DNA from: Thermohalobaculum sp039822785
GTDB taxonomy: Bacteria; Pseudomonadota; Alphaproteobacteria; Rhodobacterales; Rhodobacteraceae
Direction: 5' to 3'
Assembly (NCBI GenBank): GCA_039822785.1
Contig: JBCBMO010000001.1
Span: 434,001 to 498,000, forward strand
DNA length: 64,000 nt
Every line of letters begins with the position of its first letter. Position 1 is the first letter of the stretch. The position numbers were made by a program, and so were the translations under genes. The notes beneath the pieces were generated by a model, which was given only the letters and a program-made list of their open reading frames with translations, made no database searches and had not been told where the DNA came from. Below are positions 15,433 through 24,264 of the stretch, piece after piece.

Positions 15433-17732
15433 TCGACGGTGCCCCCGATATCGCTCTGACGCCGGGTGGTCGAGGCGGCAGGTGCTGGGTCATCGGCCAG
15501 CATGGCCTCGTCGACGGGGTCGATGGCCTGCGGCCCTGTGGGCACCTGCACCGCATCCACCGCCAGCTCGCGCGCCAGGCGCGGGGCGTCGGCGGTGCCG
15601 CTGCGACCCCGGCCCGAAAGCGACGGGTACTTCATGAAGAACTCATGGCAGTTGAAGAGCGCCTCCCCCGGCGCCCCGGTGGCGCGGATGAAGGCGCCAT
15701 CGGGCATCAGCACCCAGGACTGGGCCTCGTCGCGCAGGTTGGCCGCCATGACCTGCTGCAGGATCTGCGCGCGCACGGTCTCGTTGTCGACCTCCACCAG
15801 CGTCTCGACCCGGCGGTTGAGGTTGCGGCCCATCCAGTCGGCCGAGGAGATGAACATCCGCGCCCCATCGCTCGGCAGCCCTTCGCCGTTGCCGAAGCAG
15901 CAGATGCGCGAGTGCTCCAGGAACCGCCCGACGATGGATTTGACGCGGATGTTCTCCGACAGGCCCGGAATGCCGGGACGCAGCCCGCAGATGCCGCGGA
16001 TCACAAGCTCGATCTTCACGCCGGCCTGAGAGGCTGCGTAGAGCGCGTCGATCACGTCCTCCTCGATCAGGGAGTTCATCTTGACCCAGATGTCCGCGGG
16101 CCTGCCGGCGCGGGCATGCGCCGCCTCCGCCGCGATACAGTCCAGCAGGGTCTGCTTCAGCGTGAGCGGCGCCACTTGGACCTTCTCCAGATCCCGCGGC
16201 TCGGCATAGCCGGTGGTGAAATTGAAGATCTTCGCCGCATCCCTGGCATGCGCCTCGGAGCAGGTGAAGAGCGAGAGGTCCGTGTAGATCTTCGCGGTAT
16301 TGGGGTGGTAGTTGCCGGTGCCGAAGTGGGTGTAGGTGACCAGCTGATCACCCTCTCGCCGCACAACCTTGCTGATCTTGGCGTGGGTCTTGAGATCGAC
16401 GAAGCCGAAGACGACCTGGGCCCCTGCCCGCTCCAACTGACGGGCCTGGCGGATGTTCGCGGCCTCGTCGAAACGGGCCTTGAGCTCGACCAAGGCGGTG
16501 ACGGACTTGCCATCCTCCGCCGCCTCGCAGAGCGCCGTGACGATGGGGCTGTCCTTGGACGTACGATAGAGCGTCTGCTTGATCGCGATCACGTCCGGGT
16601 CGCGGGCCGCCTGGCGCAGGAACTGCACCACGATCTCGAAGCTCTCGTAGGGGTGGTGCAGCAGCATGTCCTTGGCGCGCACCGCCGCGAAGATATCGCC
16701 ATCGTGGTCGCGCACCCGCTCCGGCAGGCGGGGCTGGTAGGGCGTGAACTTGAGGTCCGATCGGTCGATCACCAGTTCCGCCAACTGAGCGATGCCGACG
16801 ACGCCCTCGACTTCGATGATCTCCTCGCGCTTCACCCGTAGCGCGCGGATGATCTGCTCGCGCAGCGGCCCCGGCGCACCGGCGGTGATCTTGAGACGGA
16901 TGACTTCCCCGCGCCGGCGGCGCTTAAGGGCGGTCTCGAACTCCCGCACCAGATCCTCGCTCTCTTCCTCGACCTCCAGGTCGCTGTCGCGCAGCAGGCG
17001 GAAGAGGCAGAGACCGTCGACCTCGTAGCCCGGGAAAAGCTGCGCCTGGAAGATCTCCAGCAGCTTCTCGATGGGCAGAAAGCGGACCGCGCCCTCCCGC
17101 TCCGGCAGGCGGATGAAGCGGTCGAGCTGGGGCGGCACGGGGATCAGCGCATTCAGCGGCTCCCCGTCTCGGCTGCGCTTTAGCGTAAGCGCCAGCGCCA
17201 TGCCGCCGTTCGCGATAAAGGGGAAGGGATGCGCAGGGTCGATGGCGAGCGGCGAGAGCACCGGGAAGACCTGGGTGAGGAAGAAGGCCTCCATCGCCGC
17301 GCGATCCTCGGCCGACAGCTCCTCCGCCTCCACCACGTGGATGCCTTCGGCCGCGATCTCCGCCCGCAGGGTCTGCCAGGTCTTCTGCTGGGCCTGCTGC
17401 AGCTTGAGCGCATCGGCGTCGATCAGCGCGAGCTGCTGCGCCGGGGTCAGCCCATCCACCGAGCGGGCATCGAGATCGGCGTTCACCTGGGCACGCAGGC
17501 CCGCGACGCGCACGGTGTAGAACTCGTCCAGGTTGTTGCCCGAGATCGAGAGGAAGCGCAGCCGCTCCAGCAGCGGCTGGTTGGGGTTATGCGCCTCCTC
17601 CAGCACCCGCCAGTTGAAGCCGAGCCAGGAGAGCTCGCGGTTGAAGAAGCGCTCGCGCGAAGCGGGGTCGATGCTGGCGCGATGGGCCTCCGGGATCGTC
17701 GTGACAGCGGTGTTGAGCAGATCCGCCCGCAT
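15429..17732 (-). CDS. ppk1: Polyphosphate kinase 1
   Basis: The 767-residue enzyme starts at the ATG complementary to 17730-17732 (MRADLLNTAV). The N-terminal domain signature FFNRELSWLGFNWRVLEEA, the head domain, and two C-terminal phospholipase D-like catalytic domains are recognisable. THFGTGNYHPNTAK contains the catalytic-loop histidine. PPK1 makes long-chain polyphosphate from ATP at the membrane. The reading frame continues 121 residues upstream, but that part is a shadow of hdaA and lacks family similarity. Four bases separate it from hdaA upstream and it overlaps ppx downstream. The C-terminal 45 residues after FFMKYPSLSGRGR are an acidic, low-complexity tail. Confidence 0.96.
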   Translation of the reverse strand: MRADLLNTAVTTIPEAHRASIDPASRERFFNRELSWLGFNWRVLEEAHNPNQPLLERLRFLSISGNNLDEFYTVRVAGLRAQVNADLDARSVDGLTPAQQLALIDADALKLQQAQQKTWQTLRAEIAAEGIHVVEAEELSAEDRAAMEAFFLTQVFPVLSPLAIDPAHPFPFIANGGMALALTLKRSRDGEPLNALIPVPPQLDRFIRLPEREGAVRFLPIEKLLEIFQAQLFPGYEVDGLCLFRLLRDSDLEVEEESEDLVREFETALKRRRRGEVIRLKITAGAPGPLREQIIRALRVKREEIIEVEGVVGIAQLAELVIDRSDLKFTPYQPRLPERVRDHDGDIFAAVRAKDMLLHHPYESFEIVVQFLRQAARDPDVIAIKQTLYRTSKDSPIVTALCEAAEDGKSVTALVELKARFDEAANIRQARQLERAGAQVVFGFVDLKTHAKISKVVRREGDQLVTYTHFGTGNYHPNTAKIYTDLSLFTCSEAHARDAAKIFNFTTGYAEPRDLEKVQVAPLTLKQTLLDCIAAEAAHARAGRPADIWVKMNSLIEEDVIDALYAASQAGVKIELVIRGICGLRPGIPGLSENIRVKSIVGRFLEHSRICCFGNGEGLPSDGARMFISSADWMGRNLNRRVETLVEVDNETVRAQILQQVMAANLRDEAQSWVLMPDGAFIRATGAPGEALFNCHEFFMKYPSLSGRGRSGTADAPRLARELAVDAVQVPTGPQAIDPVDEAMLADDPAPAASTTRRQSDIGGTVE

Positions 17733-17736
17733 CGGC

Positions 17737-18546
17737 TCAGGTCCGCTCTGCGCGCTCGGCATCGGCGCCCAGGCCCGGTTGCGCACCGGGCTGAGCGGCA
17801 CCACTGCCGGCGTCCTCAGTCTCGGGCTCGGGCTCGGCGAGGGAAGCGAGGGCTTCTGTGGCGAGTTGCTGGGTGACCTTTCGGCGTCGGCGCCTTGTGG
17901 CGACCCGGTCGATGGCCGCGGCGGCTGTGGCGGCGGCAGCGAAGGAGCGCTCGATGCGGCAGAGGACATAGGTGACTGCAGCCGGCGCCAGATCGAGCCC
18001 GCGGTCCGCGCCATGCTTGAGCAGAACTGCCGAAAGGAGGGCGTCATCCGGCACTCCGATCCGGGCCACGGTGAGCGAGCCGAGCCGGGAGGCAAGATCG
18101 GGCATCGCGATGGGCCACTGCACCGGCGCGCCGCGCCCGGTCACCAGCAGCCGTCCGCCGCGTTCCGCCATCAAGTTGTAGAGGTGGAATAGCCCTTCCT
18201 CCGCTTCGCGCCGTTCCAGGGCGGGGGGGTCTGCCATGGCCGGCACGTCTTCGACAACCGCCAATCGCGCGTCAGCATAGCGTTCTGCCGTTGCCGTGGT
18301 CAGTGCTCTTGCTGCCACCGGCACGACATCGCCGACGCTCGCCGCGATCCGGGCGAGGTGGGTCTTGCCCGCGCCGGCCGGTCCCGTCAGGGCGAGCCTG
18401 CCGCTCGGCCAACGCTCCGGCGCAAGCACCAGCGCCGCGGCGGCCTCGTTGGCGGGGGAGCGGAGGAAATCGCTCGCGCCGTGGCGGTCGAGGGGCGGCA
18501 TGGACAAGGGAAGCTGCCGGCCGGCATTGCCCCGCCCTGCCGTCAC
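17737..18546 (-). CDS. hdaA: HdaA: regulatory inactivator of DnaA
   Basis: This 269-residue protein has the DnaA-like AAA+ core seen in alphaproteobacterial HdaA: the RQLPLSMPP clamp-binding-like N-terminus, FLRSPANEAA, Walker A GPAGAGKTHLARIA and a Walker B-like LAVVEDV. HdaA works with the beta clamp to stimulate ATP hydrolysis by DnaA after initiation and so limits replication to once per cycle. The GTG start overlaps the upstream PerM stop by four bases. The last 45 residues (glutamate/proline/alanine-rich) extend past the usual end of the family and look disordered. Placement between perM and ppk1 suggests one transcript from perM to ppx. Confidence 0.9.
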   Translation of the reverse strand: MTAGRGNAGRQLPLSMPPLDRHGASDFLRSPANEAAAALVLAPERWPSGRLALTGPAGAGKTHLARIAASVGDVVPVAARALTTATAERYADARLAVVEDVPAMADPPALERREAEEGLFHLYNLMAERGGRLLVTGRGAPVQWPIAMPDLASRLGSLTVARIGVPDDALLSAVLLKHGADRGLDLAPAAVTYVLCRIERSFAAAATAAAAIDRVATRRRRRKVTQQLATEALASLAEPEPETEDAGSGAAQPGAQPGLGADAERAERT

Positions 18547-19706
18547 GCGCCCGGTTCCCGCTCGGCCTCGCCGACCGGCGTCTCAGGCGTCTCGGGCCGG
18601 CTGGCGGTGCCGGCGCCCTGTTCCACCCGTCGCGACGCCCGTTCCATCGCCGCGCGCCAGGCCGGATCGCCGCGATAAAGACGGCCGCGACGGTACTGGC
18701 CGACCAGGAACCGCGCCATGACGCCGATCCCGGCCGCGGCGGGCACGGCGATCAGCATGCCCACAAAGCCCATCAGCGTGCCGAAGACCGAGAGGGCGAG
18801 CATCAGCCAGACCGGGTGCAGTTTCACGTGCCCGCCCACCAGCTTGGGCGTCAGGTAGTTCCCCTCCACCACCTGGCCGATCACAAAGATCCCGGCCACC
18901 ACGGCGATCCACTGTGGATCGTTCCAGAACTGGCCGATGGCGATGCCGATGGAGATCACCCCACCCAGGATCGATCCGATGAAGGGGATGAAGCTGATGA
19001 GCCCCGCGAACATCCCCACCAGCAGGCCGAAATCCAGGCCCACCGCGGTCAGACCGATGGCGTAGAAGCTGCCGAGGACCAGGCAGACCGTCATCTGGCC
19101 GCGGATGAACCCCGCCAGCACGTCGTCAAGTTCGGCCGCGAGCTGGCGGATCGTCTCCTGGTGCTGGCGCGGTGCCAGATCGTCCACCGCCGCGATCAGG
19201 TTGTCCCAGTCGTAGAGCAGATAGAACCCGACCACCGGCGTAATCACCGCGATCGTGGCAAAGTCGATGACCGCCAGACCGCCGAGCCAAACGCTTTCCA
19301 GCACCCGGACGCTCCACTCCTCGGCCTTCTGCTCCAGCATGGTGCCCATGCGCTCATAGAGGCTGCCCTCGGACTGCACCTCCGGCGCGATGCGGGCGAT
19401 CAACCCCTCGGCCTGCGCCAAGTACCCCGGGGCGTTGTCGATCAGATCGCGCACCTGATCGATCAACGCTGGCACCACGAAGAGCGTGCCGAGAAAGAAG
19501 ATGCCCGCAATGCCGACGCTGAGGGACACCGTGGCGCCGAGGCGGTTCATCCCCATCGCCTCCAGCCGGTCGGCGAGGGGGTCGGCCAGATAGGCGATGA
19601 CGGCACCCAGGATGAAGGGCAGCAGCGGGTCGGAGAGGACCCAGATGAGCGCGATCGTGATGACCGTGCCCAGGCCCCACCACCGCAGCTGTTCGCCGAC
19701 GGTCAT
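18543..19706 (-). CDS. AI-2E/PerM family permease
   Basis: The 387-residue protein has the layout of the PF01594 (AI-2E/PerM) family: two N-terminal transmembrane segments (LLPFILGAVIAYLADPLADRL is conserved), a soluble helical region at about 75-150, and five or six more segments in which the glycine-rich FIGSILGG and the PLVG-like TPKLVGGHVKLHPVWLM motif are visible. Proteins of this family export diverse small compounds or ions; the substrate is not evident. The chosen ATG at 19706 skips a 21-residue upstream extension. It is first in the perM-hdaA-ppk1-ppx string, as PerM-type genes often are next to hdaA in this bacterial group. The polar C-terminal tail is likely cytoplasmic. Confidence 0.88.
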   Translation of the reverse strand: MTVGEQLRWWGLGTVITIALIWVLSDPLLPFILGAVIAYLADPLADRLEAMGMNRLGATVSLSVGIAGIFFLGTLFVVPALIDQVRDLIDNAPGYLAQAEGLIARIAPEVQSEGSLYERMGTMLEQKAEEWSVRVLESVWLGGLAVIDFATIAVITPVVGFYLLYDWDNLIAAVDDLAPRQHQETIRQLAAELDDVLAGFIRGQMTVCLVLGSFYAIGLTAVGLDFGLLVGMFAGLISFIPFIGSILGGVISIGIAIGQFWNDPQWIAVVAGIFVIGQVVEGNYLTPKLVGGHVKLHPVWLMLALSVFGTLMGFVGMLIAVPAAAGIGVMARFLVGQYRRGRLYRGDPAWRAAMERASRRVEQGAGTASRPETPETPVGEAEREPGA

Positions 19707-19766
19707 CCGCACCCTCCGTCCGTCAGCGAGCCCCGCCCGCCTGTCCGTCGGGGATGCAATGCACAG

Positions 19767-19787
19767 CAAGGCGCGTCAACCGCCTTG
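19767..19787 (-). terminator. Possible hairpin downstream of the Flp-like gene
   Basis: A 7-base-pair stem (CAAGGCG with CGCCTTG) and 7-base loop lie between the Flp-like gene and perM, both on the minus strand. There is no T-tract, so terminator activity is uncertain. Confidence 0.3.
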
Positions 19788-19826
19788 GTGCCCGCGGCGC
19801 GGGCCCCACACCCACGCCGCTCGCCC

Positions 19827-20378
19827 TTACTCGCAGTCGGCCGACTGACGGAGGCTTTCCGCCACCCAAGGCGTGTCGGCACAGACCGCATCGTTCTGCG
19901 TGGTGCCCACAGCGACGCCCGACGCGCCCGCCCCATAGGTATCGACGCTCGGCATGGCCGGTGCCGCGCCGGAGACGTCGTGGCGCTCGGGCTCGGCGAT
20001 GTGTGGCTCGAAAGCGCCCGCGCCGCCGGCATCCCGGGGCCGCACAACCGTGACGCCGGAGACACCACCGGGCACCGACACCTCAACTGCTTCGGGACGG
20101 TCGGGGTAGTAGAGGCCTCTCGGCTCGTGCTCGGCGCGGGCATCGCGTTCGGACTGCATCGCCATCACGGCGCGCTGGTGGGCGGCATCCTCGTCAGTGA
20201 GCTTGTCCACCAACCCGATCGCCTGACCACCGTAGAACCCGATCACCGCGGAGGTCAGAACCACCAAGCCGGCGGCCAGGGTCATCCAGTCCAGCGATAC
20301 GGCACCGTCGTCTGCGCGAAAAAAGCTGCGCTTCGTTGTTACGCCACGCACGCCGGATTCTTCGATCACAGGTTGCAT
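19827..20378 (-). CDS. Single-pass membrane protein with Flp-pilin-like N-terminus, unknown function
   Basis: The 183-residue protein has a short charged N-terminus, then FFRADDGAVSLDWMTLAAG leading into one hydrophobic segment at about residues 30-50. The acidic DxGAVSxDW run before the helix resembles Flp/Fap-type pilin-like proteins and short TadE-like proteins common in Rhodobacterales. The rest (about residues 55-183) is polar, rich in proline, glycine and acidic residues, with two cysteines near the C-terminus (ADTPW and SADCE regions), and looks extracytoplasmic or disordered. No tad/flp assembly genes are nearby. It is probably a free-standing gene; its 5' flank to nadK is AT-rich. 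Confidence 0.6.
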   Translation of the reverse strand: MQPVIEESGVRGVTTKRSFFRADDGAVSLDWMTLAAGLVVLTSAVIGFYGGQAIGLVDKLTDEDAAHQRAVMAMQSERDARAEHEPRGLYYPDRPEAVEVSVPGGVSGVTVVRPRDAGGAGAFEPHIAEPERHDVSGAAPAMPSVDTYGAGASGVAVGTTQNDAVCADTPWVAESLRQSADCE

Positions 20379-20503
20379 GACTATTACGTCCTCAATCGGT
20401 AGTACCTACACCCTCACCCCACAGCATTATTACTCATCTTGAAGTCGGGCAAGATAAAGGCAACACCACCATGGCCTGAGTTGTCCCTGCGGCAATTTGT
20501 TTT

Positions 20504-21271
20504 TCAGACTGAGAACTGTTCACGAATAATACGTTCCTCCAGCGAATGGCCGGGGTCATAGAGCAGTTGCATCTCGATCTCATGCGCCAGGGCGATGTCG
20601 ACCCGGTGAACATCCCGTACTTCGACGTGGTCGGCGGTGGCCGAGACGGGCCTTTTGTCCTGCTCCAACACGTCGAAGCGCACCTCGGCCTCATAGGGCA
20701 GCAGCGCACCGCGCCAGCGCCGCGGGCGAAACACCGCGACCGGGGTCAGCGCCAGCAGCCGCGCCCGGATCGGGACGATGGGACCATGGGCAGAGAAGTT
20801 ATAGGCCGTGGAACCCGCCGGCGTCGCCATCATGACACCGTCGCAGACCATCTCCTCCAGCCGCACCTCTCCGTCGACGCTGACCCGGATCTTCGCCGCC
20901 TGGCGCGTCTCGCGCAGCAGCGAGACCTCGTTGATCGCCAGTGCCGTGTGCTCCACCTCGTCGCCGGCGCGACAGATCATCCGCAGCGGATTGATGATCG
21001 CGTTCTTCGCCCGCGCCAGCCGCTCCAGCAGCCCCTCCTCCGCGAAGTCGTTCATGAGAAAGCCGACGGTGCCGCGGTTCATCCCATAGACGGGGATCGG
21101 CAGATCCAGTGTCGCGTGCAGAGTCTGCAGCATGAACCCGTCGCCACCGAGGGCCACGATCGTGTCGGCCTCGGTGGCATCGACATGGCCGTATCGGGCG
21201 CGCAGCGCCGTTACGGCGGCCTGCGCATCCGGGGCATCGCTGCCCAGAATGCATAGTTTCGGCTCGCTCAC
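20504..21271 (-). CDS. nadK: NAD kinase
   Basis: The 255-residue enzyme has the NAD kinase motifs: GGDG at residues 42-45, the NE dipeptide in AINEVSLLRE that contacts the adenosine, and the glycine-rich ATPAGSTAYNFSAHGPI loop. It phosphorylates NAD to NADP using ATP or polyphosphate and is the only NADP source in most bacteria. Its length is on the short side but typical for alphaproteobacteria. The gene is divergent from glyA, with 137 bases between starts. The 3' flank, toward the Flp-like gene, is unusually AT-rich for this genome. Confidence 0.95.
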   Translation of the reverse strand: MSEPKLCILGSDAPDAQAAVTALRARYGHVDATEADTIVALGGDGFMLQTLHATLDLPIPVYGMNRGTVGFLMNDFAEEGLLERLARAKNAIINPLRMICRAGDEVEHTALAINEVSLLRETRQAAKIRVSVDGEVRLEEMVCDGVMMATPAGSTAYNFSAHGPIVPIRARLLALTPVAVFRPRRWRGALLPYEAEVRFDVLEQDKRPVSATADHVEVRDVHRVDIALAHEIEMQLLYDPGHSLEERIIREQFSV

Positions 21272-21408
21272 GCGCCCTCTCCGACTTTCAGCAGGCGAAA
21301 CTTGCCCCTCCGGCGCCCGGAAACAGCGCTTTTTCCCCTGTACCGGTGCGGCCCGATGCTATTTGTTGCGGCCAGGTTACAGACAAAAAGCTGAGAGGAG
21401 ACGCGCCG

Positions 21409-22704
21409 ATGGACGCCAAGATCCAGGATACCGGCTTCTTCACCGAAGACCTTTCGACCCGTGATCCGGAGCTCTTCGGCTCGATGGTCGGCGAGTTGCG
21501 CCGCCAGCAAGACGAGATCGAACTCATCGCCTCGGAGAACATCGTAAGCCGCGCCGTCATGCAGGCGCAGGGCTCGGTGATGACCAACAAATACGCCGAG
21601 GGCTACCCCGGCCGCCGCTACTATGCCGGCTGTGAGCATGTGGACGTGGCCGAGCAGTTGGCGATCGACCGCATCACCAAGCTCTTCAACTGCAAGTTCG
21701 CCAACGTGCAGCCCCACTCCGGCGCGCAGGCGAACCAGGCGGTGATGCTGGCGACGATCAAGCCGGGCGCCACGATCCTCGGCATGGACCTAGCCTCGGG
21801 CGGTCACCTGACCCACGGCGCCAGGCCGAACCTGTCGGGCAAGTGGTTCAACGCCGTGCAGTACGGCGTCAGCCAGGAGAACAACCTGATCGACTATGAC
21901 GCGGTCGCCAAGCTCGCCGAGGAGCATAAGCCCGCGCTCATCTACGCCGGCGGCTCCGCCGTGCCGCGCCAGATCGATTTCAAGAAGTTCCGCGAGATCG
22001 CCGACAGCGTCGGAGCGATCCTGCATGTGGACATGGCACACTTCTCGGGCCTGGTCGCGGCCGGGCATCACCCGAACCCGCTCGCGCATGCGCATGTCGC
22101 CACCTCGACCACGCACAAGACGCTGCGCGGCCCCCGCGGTGGCATCATCCTCACCAACGACGAGGCGCTGGCGAAGAAGTTTAACTCGGCGGTCTTCCCC
22201 GGCCTCCAGGGCGGCCCGCTGATGCATGTGATCGCCGCCAAGGCCGTCGCCTTCGGCGAAGCGCTGCGGCCGGAGTATCGCGCCTACATCGCGCAGGTGA
22301 TCAAGAACGCCCAGGCGATGGCGGACGAGCTGATCAAGGGCGGCCTCGACATCGTCACTGGCGGGACGGACACGCACCTCTGCCTGGTCGACCTGCGGCC
22401 CAAGGGCGTGAAGGGCAACGCGGCTGAGCAGTCGCTGCTGCGCGCCCATATCACCTGCAACAAGAACGGCATCCCCTTCGACCCGGAGCCGCCGATGGTC
22501 ACCAGCGGCCTGCGCCTCGGCTCGCCCGCCGGCACGACCCGCGGCTTCGGCGAGGCGGAGTTCCGGGAGGTTGCGCGCCTCATCGTCGAAGTGGTCGATG
22601 GCCTCGCCAAGAACGGCGAGGAGGGTAACGCCCCGGTCGAGAAGGCGGTGAAGGAGAAGGTGCTGAAGCTGACCGCGCGCTTCCCGATCTATCAGGCGCT
22701 CTGA
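21409..22704 (+). CDS. glyA: Serine hydroxymethyltransferase
   Basis: The 431-residue enzyme interconverts serine and glycine with tetrahydrofolate and uses pyridoxal phosphate, with the Schiff-base lysine in TSTTHKTLRGPRGG at residue 237. Other family marks are ASENIVSRAV, KYAEGYPGRRYYAGCEHVD and the HVDMAHFSGL active-site region. The ATG at 21409 is preceded by GAGAGGAG at good spacing; a 21-residue longer frame was rejected because it precedes this site. It is a single-gene unit closed by a strong terminator at 22739-22771. I saw no glycine riboswitch in the 137-base leader shared with nadK. Confidence 0.98.
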   Translation: MDAKIQDTGFFTEDLSTRDPELFGSMVGELRRQQDEIELIASENIVSRAVMQAQGSVMTNKYAEGYPGRRYYAGCEHVDVAEQLAIDRITKLFNCKFANVQPHSGAQANQAVMLATIKPGATILGMDLASGGHLTHGARPNLSGKWFNAVQYGVSQENNLIDYDAVAKLAEEHKPALIYAGGSAVPRQIDFKKFREIADSVGAILHVDMAHFSGLVAAGHHPNPLAHAHVATSTTHKTLRGPRGGIILTNDEALAKKFNSAVFPGLQGGPLMHVIAAKAVAFGEALRPEYRAYIAQVIKNAQAMADELIKGGLDIVTGGTDTHLCLVDLRPKGVKGNAAEQSLLRAHITCNKNGIPFDPEPPMVTSGLRLGSPAGTTRGFGEAEFREVARLIVEVVDGLAKNGEEGNAPVEKAVKEKVLKLTARFPIYQAL

Positions 22705-22738
22705 GCGGCTCTTTACGTCCTAGCGCAAGACTGTTTTC

Positions 22739-22771
22739 CGGGCCGCGGGCATGACCCCCGCGGCCCGTTTT
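22739..22771 (+). terminator. Rho-independent terminator of glyA
   Basis: An 11-base-pair perfect GC stem (22739-22749 with 22757-22767) with a 7-base loop is followed directly by TTTT. This is the cleanest intrinsic terminator in the window and lies 34 bases after the glyA stop. Confidence 0.9.
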
Positions 22772-22808
22772 CTATCTGATCCATCAGAACCTCAGCGGGA
22801 GAGACACG

Positions 22809-23378
22809 ATGGATCGCCGACTGTTCCTAGCTGGCCTCGGGGCCCTTTGCGGCACAACGGCTAGCACGCCGGCCTGGGCCGACGGGGCGCTGTCCCTTCT
22901 GGCGGAGCCGCGGACCCATGTGATCATGCGCCATGCGCTGGCCCCCGGCACGGGCGATCCGGCGAGCTTTCAGCTCCGCGAATGCCGCACGCAGCGCAAT
23001 CTGGACAGCCGCGGGCGCGACCAGGCGCGGGCCACCGGCGCCATGCTGCGCGACGCGGGCGTGCGCATCGACGCTGTGCTCTCCAGCCAATGGTGCCGCT
23101 GCCTCGACACCGCCCGTCTGCTGGATCTTGCACCGGTGGAGGAGGGGCCCGCGCTCAATTCCTTCTTCAGCGCCCGCTCCCGCGCCGGCGCTCAGACCGA
23201 GGCCGTGCTCCAGCGGCTCGCCAGTACCCCTGAGGATCGCACCTTCATGCTGGTGACGCACTTCGTGAACGTCCGGGCGCTGTTGGGCGAGACGACCACC
23301 TCGGGCGAGATGGTCATCTTTCGCCTGGAGCGCGATGGGACCACGACGATCCGCGACACGGTGCTGGTGCCGGCCTGA
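22809..23378 (+). CDS. Exported histidine phosphatase family protein
   Basis: The 189-residue protein has an export signal with a twin-arginine-free hydrophobic start (MDRRLFLAGLGALCG) and cleavage expected after PAWA. The mature part belongs to the histidine phosphatase (phosphoglycerate-mutase-like) superfamily: VIMRHALAPG carries the catalytic RH, LSSQWCRCLDTARLL matches the second conserved arginine region, and VTHFVNVRALLG supplies the second catalytic histidine. Substrate unknown; exported members act on phosphate esters in the periplasm or cell envelope. A GGGAGAG ribosome binding site supports the start. It is convergent with the cytochrome P460 gene, only eight bases apart. Confidence 0.8.
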   Translation: MDRRLFLAGLGALCGTTASTPAWADGALSLLAEPRTHVIMRHALAPGTGDPASFQLRECRTQRNLDSRGRDQARATGAMLRDAGVRIDAVLSSQWCRCLDTARLLDLAPVEEGPALNSFFSARSRAGAQTEAVLQRLASTPEDRTFMLVTHFVNVRALLGETTTSGEMVIFRLERDGTTTIRDTVLVPA

Positions 23379-23386
23379 GGGCGGCG

Positions 23387-24037
23387 TCAGTTCAACCGCG
23401 CCTCGGGCACCGGATAGCCCATGCCGCCCTGAAAGCCGAAGGTCTCGACGTGGCAGCTGTTGCAGGCGGTCATGACATTCACGGCCATGGGCGTGCCGCT
23501 CGGCGCGACGGCATAGTAGTACCAGTCCATGGTCTCGGGGCTCGAGCCGGTATTGACCTTCTCCATGAAGAAGAGCGGGCCGGCCTTGACCTCGCCGGCC
23601 TCGGTAACCGTGAAGCTCTCCTTGGCGATCAGCGTGCCGGCCGGGATGGAGGGATCGTCGGCATAGCGGGTATAGGCGTCGTGGCCGGTGGCGTTCACGC
23701 GGGTCACAAGGAAACGCTCGCCGTGGAAGCCGGGGGCGGCGGGAAAGCGCGAGGCGAGATCCCAGTCGCGATAGGTCTCGGTCCGGTCCGCCGGGATCCA
23801 GCGCTTGGGCCCGGTCTTCCAGCCGGCGTCGAGGTCGGCGGCGATGCACTCATAGACCGCCTGCGCCTCCTCGCCGGTGAGTTCCGTACCGGCCTTATTG
23901 GGATTGCAGGCGGCGTCCAGGGCCGCGGCGGGCGTGCCGGTGAAGGCGAGGGTCGCCGCCAGGCTCGCAGCCAGGGTCGCTGCTAAGGCGCGCGACAGCG
24001 GCAGATGGGTTTTGGCTGGCTTAGAAGAAGCTTGCAT
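23387..24037 (-). CDS. Cytochrome P460 family protein
   Basis: This 216-residue protein has a long signal sequence (residues about 15-40, ending AAALDAAC) and one covalent heme c site CNSCH at residues 192-196 near the C-terminus, the arrangement of cytochrome P460-like proteins. Known P460 enzymes oxidise hydroxylamine or nitric oxide, using a lysine-heme cross-link; the lysine in this protein cannot be assigned by eye, so it may instead be a P460-fold c-type cytochrome without that activity. Two further cysteines (C44, C64) could form a disulfide. It is alone on its strand, divergent from nrdR by 227 bases and convergent with the phosphatase gene. Confidence 0.75.
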   Translation of the reverse strand: MQASSKPAKTHLPLSRALAATLAASLAATLAFTGTPAAALDAACNPNKAGTELTGEEAQAVYECIAADLDAGWKTGPKRWIPADRTETYRDWDLASRFPAAPGFHGERFLVTRVNATGHDAYTRYADDPSIPAGTLIAKESFTVTEAGEVKAGPLFFMEKVNTGSSPETMDWYYYAVAPSGTPMAVNVMTACNSCHVETFGFQGGMGYPVPEARLN

Positions 24038-24264
24038 CGGATCCTCCCGATTTTTGGATGCGCCCCGACGCTACCAGCCCCCGGTGACATCGGTCGTCGC
24101 GGTCGCGTGAGCGCGCGAGAATGTGATGGCACGACCGCTCTCGACAGCACCGACTGTTGCCGACAGGATATAGCCGAGTGGGACAAATCTTGCGGTCCGT
24201 CTTCGCCGCTACACAAGGCTGTACCCGCTCGCTAGGGTGCCTGCGCAACGAGGGGGGAAGGATC

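Noticed and set aside
17733..18095. Extension of the ppk1 frame (121 residues)
   Set aside because: Overlaps hdaA out of frame; sequence is proline/serine-rich and not family-like.
22705..22738. Glycine riboswitch or other leader near glyA
   Set aside because: This stretch is downstream of glyA and holds only the approach to its terminator; the upstream 137-base leader shows no tandem glycine aptamer either.
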